Of a DNA stretch of 38,152 bases, positions 1 through 8,070 are shown piece by piece. The position numbers and the translations under genes were made by a program. This stretch comes from CAZQSL01 sp964595945. GTDB lineage: Bacteria; UBP15; UBA6099; JAJRTR01. Positions within the stretch are counted from its first letter, which is position 1; every line of letters begins with the position of its first letter. Under the pieces are notes generated by a model, which searched no databases, was not told the origin of the DNA, and saw only the letters and a program-made list of their open reading frames with translations. The stretch spans positions 1-38,152 of the forward strand of contig CAZQSL010000021.1 in NCBI GenBank assembly GCA_964595945.1, given 5' to 3'.

Positions 1-480
1 CGCGGTGCCAGACCCGCCTTCCAGCGCGTCAACGTCAAAATACCCGCCGGCGCTGACAACGAGTCCCGCATACGCGTCGCCGGCAAGGGACACCCCGGCA
101 CAAAAGGCGCTCCCCACGGCGACCTGATCATCGTCACCGCCGTCGCACCTCACCCACTGTACGAACGCAAGGGCAACAACCTCTACATCGAAGTGCCTGT
201 CACCGTCGTCGAAGCCGCCCTCGGCACTCGCATCGAAGTCCCCACCCCAGAGGGCAAAGTCTCCATCCACATACCCGAAGGCACCGAAAACGCCACAAGC
301 CTCCGCCTTCGCGGTCGCGGATTCCCCGCCCTCAACTCACGCGCACGCGGCGACCTCTATGTGAAAGTCAAGGTCGTCACGCCACGCAAGCTCTCACAGC
401 GCGCAAAGGACATCCTCAAGGATTTCGCACAGTCCCACCCCGAAGACCCGCGCGCCGCTCTCTACGACATCAAATACTGA
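1..480 (+). CDS. dnaJ: Chaperone DnaJ, C-terminal part (partial, 5' end outside window)
   Basis: The reading frame is open from base 1 to a TGA at 478-480, giving the last 159 residues. They match the C-terminal substrate-binding domains of DnaJ/Hsp40: a first beta domain (VNVKIPAG, SRIRVAGKG, HGDLIIV, HPLYERKGNNLY) and then CTD-II with the LG(T)xIEVPTPEGKVSIHIPEGT and LRLRGRGFP signatures, ending in the usual GDLYVKVKVVTP strand. DnaJ stimulates the ATPase of DnaK and hands over unfolded proteins in the cytoplasm. The J domain and any zinc-finger region lie outside the window, so a CbpA-like protein without zinc finger cannot be excluded. The gene is followed after 54 bases by an HspR-type repressor, the arrangement known from dnaK-grpE-dnaJ-hspR operons. 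Confidence 0.93.
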   Translation, partial: RGARPAFQRVNVKIPAGADNESRIRVAGKGHPGTKGAPHGDLIIVTAVAPHPLYERKGNNLYIEVPVTVVEAALGTRIEVPTPEGKVSIHIPEGTENATSLRLRGRGFPALNSRARGDLYVKVKVVTPRKLSQRAKDILKDFAQSHPEDPRAALYDIKY

Positions 481-534
481 CACGCCGCCGTCGCGGCCAC
501 CATACTCTATCAAACGACCGGGAGGTGCAGCTAT

Positions 535-1020
535 ATGGAAATCGACAGGGACAAACCGGTATACGTGATCAGCGTCGTCGCCGAAATGCTCAAAATACCT
601 CCCCAGACTCTCCGCATCTACGAAAAATCCGCCCTCATCGAGCCATGCCGCTCAAAACGCAACACCCGCCTCTACTCCCAGCGCGACGTCGAAAAACTCC
701 AGTCCATCGTCCGCCTCCACCAGGACCTCGGCATCAATCTCGCAGGCATCGAAGTCATCCTCCACATGAAACAGAAGATGGAACACATGCAGACGGAATT
801 CAACTCCCTCATCGAATTCGTCCGCGACCGCTTCGGCGCTGACATATCCTCCAACCTCGACGAAAACTCCACCGACCTCGTACCACTCTCGGACAGCGGC
901 GCCTACATCATGCGCCTCATCGACGCGCACCTGTCCGGCAACGCACCCGAACAGCCCGCCTCCATGCCGTCACTCTCCAGTGCCGATGACGACGACGTCA
1001 TTATCATCGAACGCGATTGA
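535..1020 (+). CDS. hspR: HspR-type MerR-family heat-shock repressor
   Basis: The protein has 161 residues. Residues 8-75 form a MerR-type winged helix: VYVISVVAEMLKIPPQTLRIYEK, then YSQRDVEKLQSIVRLHQDLGINLAGIEVIL. A helical segment (EHMQTEF) follows, then an acidic, low-complexity tail ending in DDDDVIIIERD. The PPQTLRIYEK and GINLAGIEVIL signatures are typical of HspR, which represses the dnaK operon and clpB by binding HAIR inverted repeats and uses DnaK as co-repressor. The start is set by GGAGGTG seven bases before the ATG. It lies directly behind dnaJ in the same orientation, which supports autoregulation of the operon; the controlled promoter would be upstream of the window. Family assignment is firm, and the HspR role is inferred from motif and context. 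Confidence 0.88.
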   Translation: MEIDRDKPVYVISVVAEMLKIPPQTLRIYEKSALIEPCRSKRNTRLYSQRDVEKLQSIVRLHQDLGINLAGIEVILHMKQKMEHMQTEFNSLIEFVRDRFGADISSNLDENSTDLVPLSDSGAYIMRLIDAHLSGNAPEQPASMPSLSSADDDDVIIIERD

Positions 1021-1099
1021 ATTTCTTCAAAATATGATAGCCCTTTGACTCATGTCAATCTGTTCTCTGATTATCGATAAAGCTCTGAAAATGGGGCGG

Positions 1100-1294
1100 A
1101 TTATACGAAAAATCAATTGGATTTCCCTATGCTATGGTTATGGTCTGTCGAGATGATCTGGCGTAGCATCGGAAAACTGTTAAGATTTTCTGACACGGAT
1201 TAACACGGATAATACAAACATGATTTCACTATAGCAGGGTTTTCCCCGGGAGGCTTCAATAACAATGGATGGGAAATTCCATTGATATTCAGAA
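1100..1294 (+). repeat. MITE-like repeat with terminal inverted repeats (copy 1)
   Basis: The left end (about 1103-1130) and right end (about 1266-1293) are imperfect inverted repeats; the core reads GAAAAATCAATTGGATTTCCC on one side and, reverse-complemented, TGAATATCAATGGAATTTCCC on the other. The interior (1136-1221) recurs in inverted orientation at 6020-6112, sharing TCGAGATGATCTGGCGTAGC and CACGGATAATACAAACATG. No ORF is inside. It fills most of the 373-base gap between the convergent hspR and nfnB genes. The size, inverted ends and absence of coding capacity suggest a non-autonomous element, but mobility is inference. Confidence 0.65.
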
Positions 1295-1340
1295 TATGCC
1301 CGATCGCCCTTGTTGTTCGAGTAGATTTTTTTGAGAAGCA

Positions 1341-1380
1341 GAGGGAACTCCCAAGAGTGGACCAACGAGGGAATTCCCTC
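1341..1380 (-). terminator. Inverted repeat behind nfnB, possible transcript end
   Basis: GAGGGAACTCCC at 1341-1352 pairs with GGGAATTCCCTC at 1369-1380 with one wobble; the right arm lies inside a perfect 14-base palindrome, 1367-1380. The hairpin lies 14 bases past the nfnB stop. No T-tract follows on the minus strand, so an intrinsic terminator is not assured; it may instead stabilise the mRNA 3' end. Confidence 0.35.
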
Positions 1381-1393
1381 CGAGTCGAAGTGA

Positions 1394-2803
1394 TTATTTC
1401 GAAGCGAGATATTTGCGGATGCTTTCGGCAGCGGTTTTGCCCTGTCCCATGGCGAGGATGACAGTGGCTGCGCCCGTGGCGACGTCTCCGCCCGCAAACA
1501 CGCCGGGGATCGACGTCGAGCAGTCATTCATATTGGTGTCGATGGTGCCCCATCTGGTTGTTTTGAGATTGGGAGCGGTGAGGGGGAGCAGCGGGCTCGG
1601 GCGCTGGCCTATGGCGATGACGACGGTATCGAAAGGTTCGTCATAGACGTCACCCTCGATGGGGACAGGGCGGCGGCGGCCGCTGTCGTCGGGTTCGCTG
1701 AGCTGGTTGCGCTGGAGGCGGGCGGCCTTGACCCATCCGTTTTCACCGATGAATTCGATGGGGTTCGTGAGTAGCTGGAAATCGACGCCTTCCTGTTTTG
1801 CGTGTTCGATTTCTTCATTGCGGGCGGGCATTTCGACTTCGGAGCGGCGGTAGACGATAGAGACTTTATCGACGCCGGGCATGCGGAGCGAACAGCGTGC
1901 GGCGTCCATTGCGACATTGCCGCCACCGACGACGGCGATGCGTTTGCCGGCCTTGACGGGTGTGTCCCATTCGGGGAATTTATAGGCTTTCATGAGGTTG
2001 ATGCGTGTGAGGTATTCGTTGGCAGAGTAGACGCCGTTGAGCTGTTCGCCGGGGATGTTCATGAACATTGGGAGTCCGGCACCGGTGCCGATGAATACGG
2101 CTTCGAAGCCCATTTCGATGACTTCGTGGAGGTCGAGGATTTTGCCGATGACCATGTTTTTCTGGAGGTTGACGCCGAGGGATTCGACGAAGGAGACTTC
2201 GCGGCGGACGATGTCTTTTGGGAGCCGGAATTCGGGGATGCCGTAGACGAGGACGCCGCCGGGCTGGTGGAGCGCTTCGAACAGGGTGACATCATATCCG
2301 TCCTTGGCGAGTTCGCCAGCGCATGTCAGGCCGGCGGGACCGGCGCCGACGACGGCGACCTTGCGGCCGTTGGATGGCTTGATTTCCGGGGTTTCGACGC
2401 CGTTGGCGGCTTCCCAGTCGGCGATGAAGCGTTCGAGGCGGCCGATGGCAACGGGTGTATGTTTTTTGCCGAGGATGCAGAGTTCTTCGCACTGCGTTTC
2501 CTGGGGGCATACGCGGCCGCATACGGCGGGGAGGGCGTTGTCGCGCTTGATGTCGCGGGCGGCAGTGCGGAAATCGCCTTCGGCGATGCCCTTGATGAAC
2601 AGCGGGATATCGACGCTGACGGGGCAGCCCTTCACGCAGGCGGGCTTTTTGCACTGTAGGCAGCGGGCGGCTTCGGTCATGGCCATTTCGGGCGTGTAGC
2701 CGAGGGGGACTTCGTTGAAGTTTTTGACGCGTTCGGCGGGCGATTGCTCCGGCATGGGAGTTCTATTGGGATTGATAGTTTTTTTTGTTGGCTGGTCGCT
2801 CAT
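1394..2803 (-). CDS. nfnB: NfnB, large subunit of NADH-dependent ferredoxin:NADP+ oxidoreductase (GltD-like)
   Basis: The protein has 469 residues, the size of NfnB/NfnL of Thermotoga. An N-terminal four-helix domain carries eight cysteines for two [4Fe-4S] clusters (C48, C51, C56, C60 and C95, C99, C105, C109). A FAD-binding GAGPAG follows at 153-158, the PGG(V)LVYGIPEFRLPK signature near 181, and the NADP-binding GGGNVAMD at 293-300. The C-terminal FAD motif GVFAGGDVATGAATV is present. The family includes the glutamate synthase small subunit, but the adjacent nfnA-type gene argues for the bifurcating transhydrogenase, in which this subunit holds the bifurcating FAD and the NADP(H) site. It is 78 bases behind nfnA and presumably co-transcribed. 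GltD remains the alternative. Confidence 0.88.
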   Translation of the reverse strand: MSDQPTKKTINPNRTPMPEQSPAERVKNFNEVPLGYTPEMAMTEAARCLQCKKPACVKGCPVSVDIPLFIKGIAEGDFRTAARDIKRDNALPAVCGRVCPQETQCEELCILGKKHTPVAIGRLERFIADWEAANGVETPEIKPSNGRKVAVVGAGPAGLTCAGELAKDGYDVTLFEALHQPGGVLVYGIPEFRLPKDIVRREVSFVESLGVNLQKNMVIGKILDLHEVIEMGFEAVFIGTGAGLPMFMNIPGEQLNGVYSANEYLTRINLMKAYKFPEWDTPVKAGKRIAVVGGGNVAMDAARCSLRMPGVDKVSIVYRRSEVEMPARNEEIEHAKQEGVDFQLLTNPIEFIGENGWVKAARLQRNQLSEPDDSGRRRPVPIEGDVYDEPFDTVVIAIGQRPSPLLPLTAPNLKTTRWGTIDTNMNDCSTSIPGVFAGGDVATGAATVILAMGQGKTAAESIRKYLASK

Positions 2804-2881
2804 GGCTTTTTGCTCCGTGTTGAGTGGACTTTTTATATGGTGCCTGAGATGTCCGCGGGGGTGGTGCGGGCTGGCGCGTGA

Positions 2882-3727
2882 TTATTGCTGTATAGCGCGG
2901 CAGGTGTGGTTTTCGAAGTTTTCCTTTGATGTGGTCTCTTCGTCGCGATAGATCATTTTGCGAGCGCGGGTGATGTCCCAGTCTACTTCGTGCGCGTCGA
3001 ATTCGGGGCCGTCGACGCAAGTGAATTTCGTCTGGCCGCTGACAACGACGCGGCAGCCGCCGCACATGCCGGTGCCGTCGATCATGAGTGAGTCGAGCGA
3101 CACAATGGTTTTGATGCCGAGCGGGCGGGTGGCTTCGGCGACGGCGCGCATCATTGGCAGAGGGCCGACGGCGATTACGAGATCGACCGGAGTGCCGGAT
3201 GCTATGATTGCGTTGAGCGGGTCGACAACGAGGCCTTTGGTGCCCGATGAGCCGTCGTCGGTGGTCACGATGAGTTCGTCGCTGATGTCCCGCATTTCGT
3301 CTTCGAGCAACAGCAGGTCTTTCGTGCGTGCTCCGAGGATGGCGGTCACGCGGTTGCCGGCATCCTTGAAGCCCTTTGTGACAGGGTAGCCGATGGCAGT
3401 GCCGACGCCGCCGGAGATGCTGACGACATGGCCGAAATTTTCGATGTGTGTCGGTTTCCCGAGCGGGCCTACGAGGTCTTGCAGCGAGTCGCCGGCTTCG
3501 AGTGTATCGAGGTGCAGAGTGGTTTTGCCCACCTTCTGGAAGATTAGTGTGATCTCGCCTTTATCGGGATTGGCCGCGAAAATTGTAAGCGGGATTCGCT
3601 CGCCGTTTTCAGCGACACGGAGCATGATGAACTGCCCTGGTTTTGCTTTTTTTGCGATCAGAGGCGCCGCCACCGTAATTTTCGACAGTGTGTCGGCGAT
3701 TCGTTCTTTTGAGGTTATCTCATACAT
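2882..3727 (-). CDS. nfnA: NfnA, small subunit of NADH-dependent ferredoxin:NADP+ oxidoreductase
   Basis: The protein has 281 residues from the chosen ATG. It resembles ferredoxin-NADP reductase / PyrK-type proteins: an N-terminal FAD beta barrel (PGQFIMLRVAENGERIPLTIF), a Rossmann NAD domain (GGVGTAIGYPVTKGF), and a C-terminal [2Fe-2S] site in DGTGMCGGCRV with a later FTCVDGPEF cysteine. NfnA accepts electrons from NADH and connects to NfnB; together they couple oxidation of NADH and reduced ferredoxin to reduction of two NADP+. The start at 3727 is preferred over one 12 codons upstream because a GGGGGGGA ribosome site lies just ahead of it and the family normally begins MYEI. The neighbouring nfnB gene fixes the role as Nfn rather than PyrK or HydG. 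Confidence 0.87.
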   Translation of the reverse strand: MYEITSKERIADTLSKITVAAPLIAKKAKPGQFIMLRVAENGERIPLTIFAANPDKGEITLIFQKVGKTTLHLDTLEAGDSLQDLVGPLGKPTHIENFGHVVSISGGVGTAIGYPVTKGFKDAGNRVTAILGARTKDLLLLEDEMRDISDELIVTTDDGSSGTKGLVVDPLNAIIASGTPVDLVIAVGPLPMMRAVAEATRPLGIKTIVSLDSLMIDGTGMCGGCRVVVSGQTKFTCVDGPEFDAHEVDWDITRARKMIYRDEETTSKENFENHTCRAIQQ

Positions 3728-3874
3728 ATTGACTATCCCCCCCGGATTGTCGGATTGATGCAATCCAAATCGCTACGTTGATCTGGATTAACTGAATACT
3801 ATACCGCTATGTCATCGAATAGAAAAGCGGCAAGCGGCAAAGAATTACCGATTGACTGGATTTGTATCAGATGT

Positions 3875-3907
3875 GAAAAAGCCGCTGACATGTGTCTGAC
3901 AGCGGCT
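3875..3907 (-). terminator. Intrinsic terminator of the NifU-like gene
   Basis: AGCCGCTG at 3880-3887 pairs with CAGCGGCT at 3900-3907; on the minus strand the stem is followed by TTTTT. It lies 41 bases past the stop of the NifU-like gene and separates it from nfnA. Confidence 0.8.
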
Positions 3908-3948
3908 CGGCGGTAAATTGCTGTGGTTACATTAAAATACATAGTGTT

Positions 3949-4575
3949 TTAGTCGGTCGCGCAGCCGTAATATTTCCTGACGAGTTCGTCGACAAATTCG
4001 GTGATTTCAGCGACGCAATTGCCGCATCCGGTACCGCATTTGGTTTTTTCCTGAACAGATGCGAACGACTTGGAGCCGTGTTCGACAGCCTCTTCGATTT
4101 CGCCGCGAGTGACATTGAGGCATTCGCAGAGGATATCTTCGGGGCGTTTTTTGTCGATGCGCGAGTCCTGCCCGGTTTTTGCGAAATAGGCTTCGATGGC
4201 GGAGCGCAGAGCTTTGTCGCCGAGGACAGAGCAGTGGATTTTTCGTTCGGGCAGTCCGCCGAGCTGGTCGATGATGTCCTGCGGAGTGATCTTGAGGGCG
4301 TCATCGAGCTTCATGCCGATGACCATGACCGACAGCATAGAAGTGCTGCCGATGGCGCTCGCGCAACCGAATGTTTTCCACTTGCAGTCGGTGATGGTTT
4401 CGGTTGCCGGGTCAACTTTGATCCAGAGTTTCATAAGATCGCCGCACGCGAGGCTGCCGACTTCGCCTATACCATCGGCCTCGTAAGCTGCTTCGTCCGT
4501 CATCACATTGCGCGGATTGAAAAAGTGATCCTTGACCGTATCCGTATATATCCATCCCTGTCCTTCGGCCATCAT
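3949..4575 (-). CDS. NifU-like Fe-S cluster scaffold (IscU domain fused to Bfd-like [2Fe-2S] domain)
   Basis: The protein has 208 residues. The N-terminal IscU/NifU domain carries the three assembly cysteines in their usual contexts: LACGDLM (C44, with D46), FGCASAIGSTS (C71) and HCSVLGD (C115). The second domain has the Bfd/NifU-type motif CEC (C150, C152) and CGTGCGNC (C180, C184, C187), binding a permanent [2Fe-2S] cluster. The C-terminal Nfu thioredoxin-like domain of full NifU is absent, so this is the shorter architecture common in anaerobes. No nifS-type cysteine desulfurase gene is nearby. AGGAGG lies seven bases before the first of two consecutive ATG codons, fixing the start. It is transcribed alone, with its own promoter and terminator. 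Confidence 0.9.
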   Translation of the reverse strand: MMAEGQGWIYTDTVKDHFFNPRNVMTDEAAYEADGIGEVGSLACGDLMKLWIKVDPATETITDCKWKTFGCASAIGSTSMLSVMVIGMKLDDALKITPQDIIDQLGGLPERKIHCSVLGDKALRSAIEAYFAKTGQDSRIDKKRPEDILCECLNVTRGEIEEAVEHGSKSFASVQEKTKCGTGCGNCVAEITEFVDELVRKYYGCATD

Positions 4576-4648
4576 GGGAGTGCCTCCTGAAAGAAAGTCG
4601 CATAATCAGCGCACAGTGTGCATGTCTACTGGCGCGCGCCGCACACTT

Positions 4649-4677
4649 AGTATAATCCACGCATCCCGTGAGAGCAA
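4649..4677 (-). promoter_or_regulatory. Promoter of the NifU-like gene
   Basis: On the minus strand TTGCTC and TATACT are separated by exactly 17 bases, with the -10 about 75 bases upstream of the start codon. The -10 is close to consensus, the -35 weak. Confidence 0.5.
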
Positions 4678-4714
4678 ACGACGGCAACAAATCGAAATTG
4701 CATGCCCGTTTTTC

Positions 4715-4743
4715 CTTTATATTTTTTAGGAAAGTGCTACAAT
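4715..4743 (+). promoter_or_regulatory. Possible ilvE promoter
   Basis: A TACAAT hexamer at 4738-4743 lies 58 bases before the ilvE ATG in the intergenic region shared with the divergent NifU-like gene. No good -35 box is found at the right distance, so this is tentative. Confidence 0.3.
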
Positions 4744-4801
4744 CAAAAATGAAACGCCTGCAAAATCCAAACAAGGCAGGCAGAAAGAAGGGTACGGAAA
4801 G

Positions 4802-5839
4802 ATGGACAAGGCTGATCTAAATTTCTCTCAGCTCCCGTTCGGTTACGTGCCGACGGACTACAACATCAGGTATTTTTGCAGCGAAGGACAATGGGACGAC
4901 GGTGTACTCACCTCGTCCACGGATGTAAATCTTCACATCGCATCGCAGTGTCTTCACTATGGGCAGGCAATTTTCGAGGGGCTGAAAGTATACGAACGCC
5001 CCGACGGAGAGCCGCAGACATTCCGCGTGATTGAAAATGCGAAGAGAATGATCCGCTCTGCCGAAAGACTTCTGATGGCCACCGTACCGGAAGAAAAATT
5101 TCACGAAGGCGTCATGCGGGTCGTAGACGCCAACCGCCGTTTCGTGCCACCGCACGGCAGCGGAGCATCGCTCTATGTCCGCCCATTCGAAATCGGATCA
5201 AGCATCCAACTCGGACTCAACCCGTCAAGAGAATATATGTTCATGGTCTTCGTAGCCCCCGTCGGCCCCTACTACAAGGGCACAGGACTCACCACCGTGA
5301 AACTCATCGTCGATGAAACAGTCGACCGCGCCGCCCCCCTCGGAGTGGGCGACGTCAAGGTCGCGGGCAACTACGCAGCCGGCATCCGCGCCACACTCGG
5401 CGCAAAACACAAAGGCTACAGCGAAGCACTGCTGCTCGACTGCAAGGAGAAAAAATATCTCGACGAATCGGGCTCGTCAAATTTCATCGCAATCACGAAA
5501 GACGGCAAATTCGTCACTCCCGCGTCGACATCCGTGCTGCCGAGCATCACCAACGACAGCCTCCAGCAGATCGCGCGCGACATGGGCATGACCGTCGAAA
5601 AGCGACCCATCGAAGTGACCGAACTCGGCGACTTCGCCGAAGCCGGCTGCGTCGGCACCGCCGCAGTGCTCTCACCCGTCAGCCGCATCGACTATCGCGA
5701 ACAGTCATTCATCTTCGGCGACGGCGAAACTCCCGGACCAGTCTGCACCGAGCTGTACAAACGCCTCACCGGCATACAGACCGGCATGCTCGAAGACCCG
5801 TACGGCTGGACGGAGATCGTACCGAAATTCGAAAAATAA
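4802..5839 (+). CDS. ilvE: Branched-chain amino acid aminotransferase (PLP fold type IV)
   Basis: The protein has 345 residues. It contains the class IV signatures LHYGQAIFEGLKVY (51-64), VRPFEIGSS, the PLP lysine K186 in DVKVAGNYAAG, and LDESGSSNFIAI near 216. The length and the VKVAGNYAAG version of the lysine motif place it with the eukaryotic-type/BCAT group (about 340-360 residues) rather than the short E. coli IlvE. It transfers amino groups between glutamate and the branched-chain keto acids, the last step of Leu, Ile and Val synthesis, in the cytoplasm. Ribosome-site purines (AAGGG) precede the ATG. It is monocistronic, ending in a strong terminator. No other ilv or leu gene is nearby. 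Confidence 0.93.
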   Translation: MDKADLNFSQLPFGYVPTDYNIRYFCSEGQWDDGVLTSSTDVNLHIASQCLHYGQAIFEGLKVYERPDGEPQTFRVIENAKRMIRSAERLLMATVPEEKFHEGVMRVVDANRRFVPPHGSGASLYVRPFEIGSSIQLGLNPSREYMFMVFVAPVGPYYKGTGLTTVKLIVDETVDRAAPLGVGDVKVAGNYAAGIRATLGAKHKGYSEALLLDCKEKKYLDESGSSNFIAITKDGKFVTPASTSVLPSITNDSLQQIARDMGMTVEKRPIEVTELGDFAEAGCVGTAAVLSPVSRIDYREQSFIFGDGETPGPVCTELYKRLTGIQTGMLEDPYGWTEIVPKFEK

Positions 5840-5877
5840 TTATCTGATTTTAAAACTGAAAATAGTGATTGATACCA

Positions 5878-5907
5878 AAGAGGGCTGCAACGGCGGCCCT
5901 CTTTTTT
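5878..5907 (+). terminator. Intrinsic terminator of ilvE
   Basis: GAGGGC at 5880-5885 pairs with GCCCTC at 5896-5901, followed by six T residues. It lies about 40 bases past the ilvE stop. Confidence 0.9.
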
Positions 5908-6019
5908 CTTTGAGTGCCATGTTGCTGACTTCTGAAGTGCACTCTCCGGCAACACACATGTTCCGGAGACCGATTTTCGAGAAAAAGGCTTCTACGCTCA
6001 TTATCTGTAAACAGTTACA

Positions 6020-6143
6020 AAACATGTTTGTATTATCCGTGTAATCCGTGTCAGAAAATCTTTATTGTTTTCCAATGCTACGCCAGATCATCTCGACAGG
6101 CCATAACCGTACATGGGAAAATTCTATTGATATTTCGCATATA
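6020..6143 (-). repeat. MITE-like repeat, partial inverted copy 2
   Basis: Reverse-complemented, this stretch matches 1100-1222 over about 120 bases with a few differences, including the end motif (GAAATATCAATAGAATTTTC) and the interior TCGAGATGATCTGGCGTAGC. The other terminal repeat is not found, so the copy is truncated near 6020. The remainder of the 5840-6165 gap holds the ilvE terminator and nothing else recognisable. Confidence 0.65.
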
Positions 6144-6165
6144 TGAATGAATAGTTTGGCAACTC

Positions 6166-6215
6166 TTGCAAGTCACCGCAAGGTGACTATAATAGAAGTG
6201 TCACCTTGCGGTGAC
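6166..6215 (+). promoter_or_regulatory. TetR-operon promoter with two operator palindromes
   Basis: A -35 TTGCAA (6166-6171) and a perfect -10 TATAAT (6188-6193) are separated by 16 bases, and those 16 bases are exactly the palindrome GTCACCGCAAGGTGAC (6172-6187). A second copy in the opposite sense, GTCACCTTGCGGTGAC (6200-6215), covers the expected start of transcription. Repressor bound at either site would block RNA polymerase. The obvious candidate is the TetR protein encoded immediately downstream. Confidence 0.85.
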
Positions 6216-6228
6216 ATTGGAGATGATA

Positions 6229-6879
6229 ATGCCAGACACTCAAAAGACGAGGGACAGTGAAAAAACCAAAAAGAAGATAATACGCGCGGTGGGCAGACTG
6301 CTTGCGCGCGAGGGATTCGGCAATGTGGGTATCAATGCAGTAGCGCGTGAGGCCGGGGTCGACAAGGTGTTGATATACAGGTATTTCGGCGGCTTGCCGG
6401 AACTGCTGCGGGAATATGCCGCGCAGGGCGGATTTTGGCCTGCCAATGATGAACTGATGGCAGATTTGCCCCAGCCGGCGACTCCGGCACAGACAGGGGC
6501 GACGGCGATGGTAAATCACCTGCGCGCCCTCCGGAGCCGCAAGATCACGCAGGAGATCATGCGATGGGAGCTTATCAAACGCAATTCGCTGACTGACGAA
6601 CTCGCCATGTCAAGGGAGCGCCAGGGGATGGCTCTCCTCGAATCCGCAATGGCGGAAGCTGGTCTGCCTGAAGGATTTGACATAGCGGCTCCGGCGGCCC
6701 TGATACATGCGGGCATCACTTATCTGATATTGCGGTCGAAGACGGCTGATGTTTATATGGGACTCGATCTCAAGTCTGATGAAGACTGGACAAGGATCGA
6801 GGAAGCGGCCGCAAGACTCGTCAACGTGATGTATGAGGAAGCAGGCCGGGAAAGCAGGCGGAAAGGACGTGTGAAGTGA
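6229..6879 (+). CDS. TetR/AcrR-family transcriptional repressor
   Basis: The protein has 216 residues. The N-terminal helix-turn-helix is clear at about 10-55 (KKKIIRAVGRLLAREGFGNVGINAVAREAGVDKVLIYRYFGGLPELL); the remainder is a helical ligand-binding domain of unknown specificity. The ATG at 6229 is preferred because GGAG lies six bases ahead; an in-frame GTG upstream would fall inside the operator. It overlaps the next gene by four bases (GTGA), so the two are translationally coupled and form one operon. Two operator palindromes in its promoter indicate autorepression, and the inducing molecule is probably handled by the downstream oxidoreductase-like protein. This last point is inference. 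Confidence 0.9.
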   Translation: MPDTQKTRDSEKTKKKIIRAVGRLLAREGFGNVGINAVAREAGVDKVLIYRYFGGLPELLREYAAQGGFWPANDELMADLPQPATPAQTGATAMVNHLRALRSRKITQEIMRWELIKRNSLTDELAMSRERQGMALLESAMAEAGLPEGFDIAAPAALIHAGITYLILRSKTADVYMGLDLKSDEDWTRIEEAAARLVNVMYEEAGRESRRKGRVK

Positions 6880-7991
6880 CAAGGCGTGAATTTTGTAAAG
6901 GTGCTGCCACGACGGCGGCAGCCATGACTGCTGTGCCTCTGTTAGGAGGATGCACGCCCGAAGTGGGCCGCGATATGAATCCAGTGGAAGTAGCTGGTTT
7001 GCCGGCTGATCTTTCGAGGGTGCTGCTGCATGCTTCGCTTGCTCCGAGCAGTCACAACACCCAGCCGTGGTATGTACACGTGAAGTCTCGATATGAGTGG
7101 ACAGTCGGCATCGACAGTGGCCGCACAATCCCTGTCACCGATCCTGATAATCGGGAGATGCTGCTTTCGCTCGGCGCTTTCATGGAGAATCTCTTCGCGA
7201 GCGCGGGAGCGGCCGGCTACCATGCCGGGTACCGTCTTATTGGAAACGATAAAACCGCAGCAGGTGATATCCTTTCGGTGAATATCGAAAAGACGCGGGC
7301 AACTGATTTCGTGACGAGCCGTTTTGCCACGCGGCGGACGGTGAGGCGGGCATTTTCGTCAGTCGAAATTGATAGCGCCACGGTGAAAAGGCTCCTTTCT
7401 CATTTCGACGGGCACGCGGCGTACCATACGATGGCTTCGCCGACAGGCCGGCTGATTTCGGATGCGACTGCCCTGGCTTTTGAAAAGGAATCACATGACG
7501 TAAAGGCGCAGCGCGAGCTTGCGGACTGGATAAGGTTCAGCGATCGTGAGATAAATTTGCGCAGGGATGGCCTTACTCCGCAAACGATGGAGGCCGGGGG
7601 GCTTGCTGCGCTGTACATGAAGACATTCATGGACAGAGAAAGTGTCATGAGCGCAGGTTTCGTCAGGCAGGGCATAGCGATGGCGCGCGCGCAGGTAAAG
7701 ACGGGTGCCGGATGGATAGTGGCCTGGAGTGACGGCGACGGGAGAGCCTCGGTGATCGAAGCGGGCAGACGGTACGAGTGTATGGCTTTGCGGCTCGCGG
7801 AGGAGCGGCTTGTGGCGCATCCGATGAGTGCGGCCCTGCATGTCGCGCCGTGGAAAGACGGGATGGCGAAGGATACGGGGGCTGGCGGGCCCGTGCAGTT
7901 TCTCCTGAGAATCGGACATCTTGAGGGGAGCGCTTATCCGGCGCCGGTGAGTCTGCGTCGTCCGCTTTCCGATTTTGTGACTGATGTCTGA
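6876..7991 (+). CDS. Tat-exported Acg-like nitroreductase-family protein
   Basis: The protein has 371 residues and starts at GTG 6876, overlapping the TetR stop by four bases. The N-terminus TRREFCKGAATTAAAMTAVPLLGGC is a twin-arginine signal ending in a lipobox-like cysteine, so a Tat lipoprotein is plausible. The nitroreductase-like fold shows ASLAPSSHNTQPWYVHV near residue 50 and PVTDPDNREMLLSLGAFMENL near 85, as in the Acg group of FMN-binding proteins. The C-terminal half carries a second, degenerate nitroreductase half. The substrate is unknown; Acg relatives are thought to bind flavin without clear catalytic activity. Co-regulation with a TetR repressor suggests a response to a small toxic or redox-active compound. 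Confidence 0.8.
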   Translation: MTRREFCKGAATTAAAMTAVPLLGGCTPEVGRDMNPVEVAGLPADLSRVLLHASLAPSSHNTQPWYVHVKSRYEWTVGIDSGRTIPVTDPDNREMLLSLGAFMENLFASAGAAGYHAGYRLIGNDKTAAGDILSVNIEKTRATDFVTSRFATRRTVRRAFSSVEIDSATVKRLLSHFDGHAAYHTMASPTGRLISDATALAFEKESHDVKAQRELADWIRFSDREINLRRDGLTPQTMEAGGLAALYMKTFMDRESVMSAGFVRQGIAMARAQVKTGAGWIVAWSDGDGRASVIEAGRRYECMALRLAEERLVAHPMSAALHVAPWKDGMAKDTGAGGPVQFLLRIGHLEGSAYPAPVSLRRPLSDFVTDV

Positions 7992-8070
7992 TCACGGATA
8001 TCAGGTTTATTGTATTTGTGCCGATAAATAAGATAGGGACAGGTATCTTGGGGTTTGGACGGAAAATACA

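Noticed and set aside
1802..2659. Plus-strand 285-codon open frame opposite nfnB
   Set aside because: Its acidic, low-complexity translation is the mirror of the C-rich codon bias of nfnB, which has clear motifs on the other strand.
1394..3727. Glutamate synthase small subunit plus dihydroorotate dehydrogenase electron-transfer subunit
   Set aside because: Each protein alone could be read this way, but no gltB or pyrD is adjacent, and the pair has the order and sizes of NfnA and NfnB.
3892..4590. Plus-strand 232-codon frame opposite the NifU-like gene
   Set aside because: Phe/Asp/Ala-rich shadow of the NifU-like protein, and it would run through the terminator hairpin.
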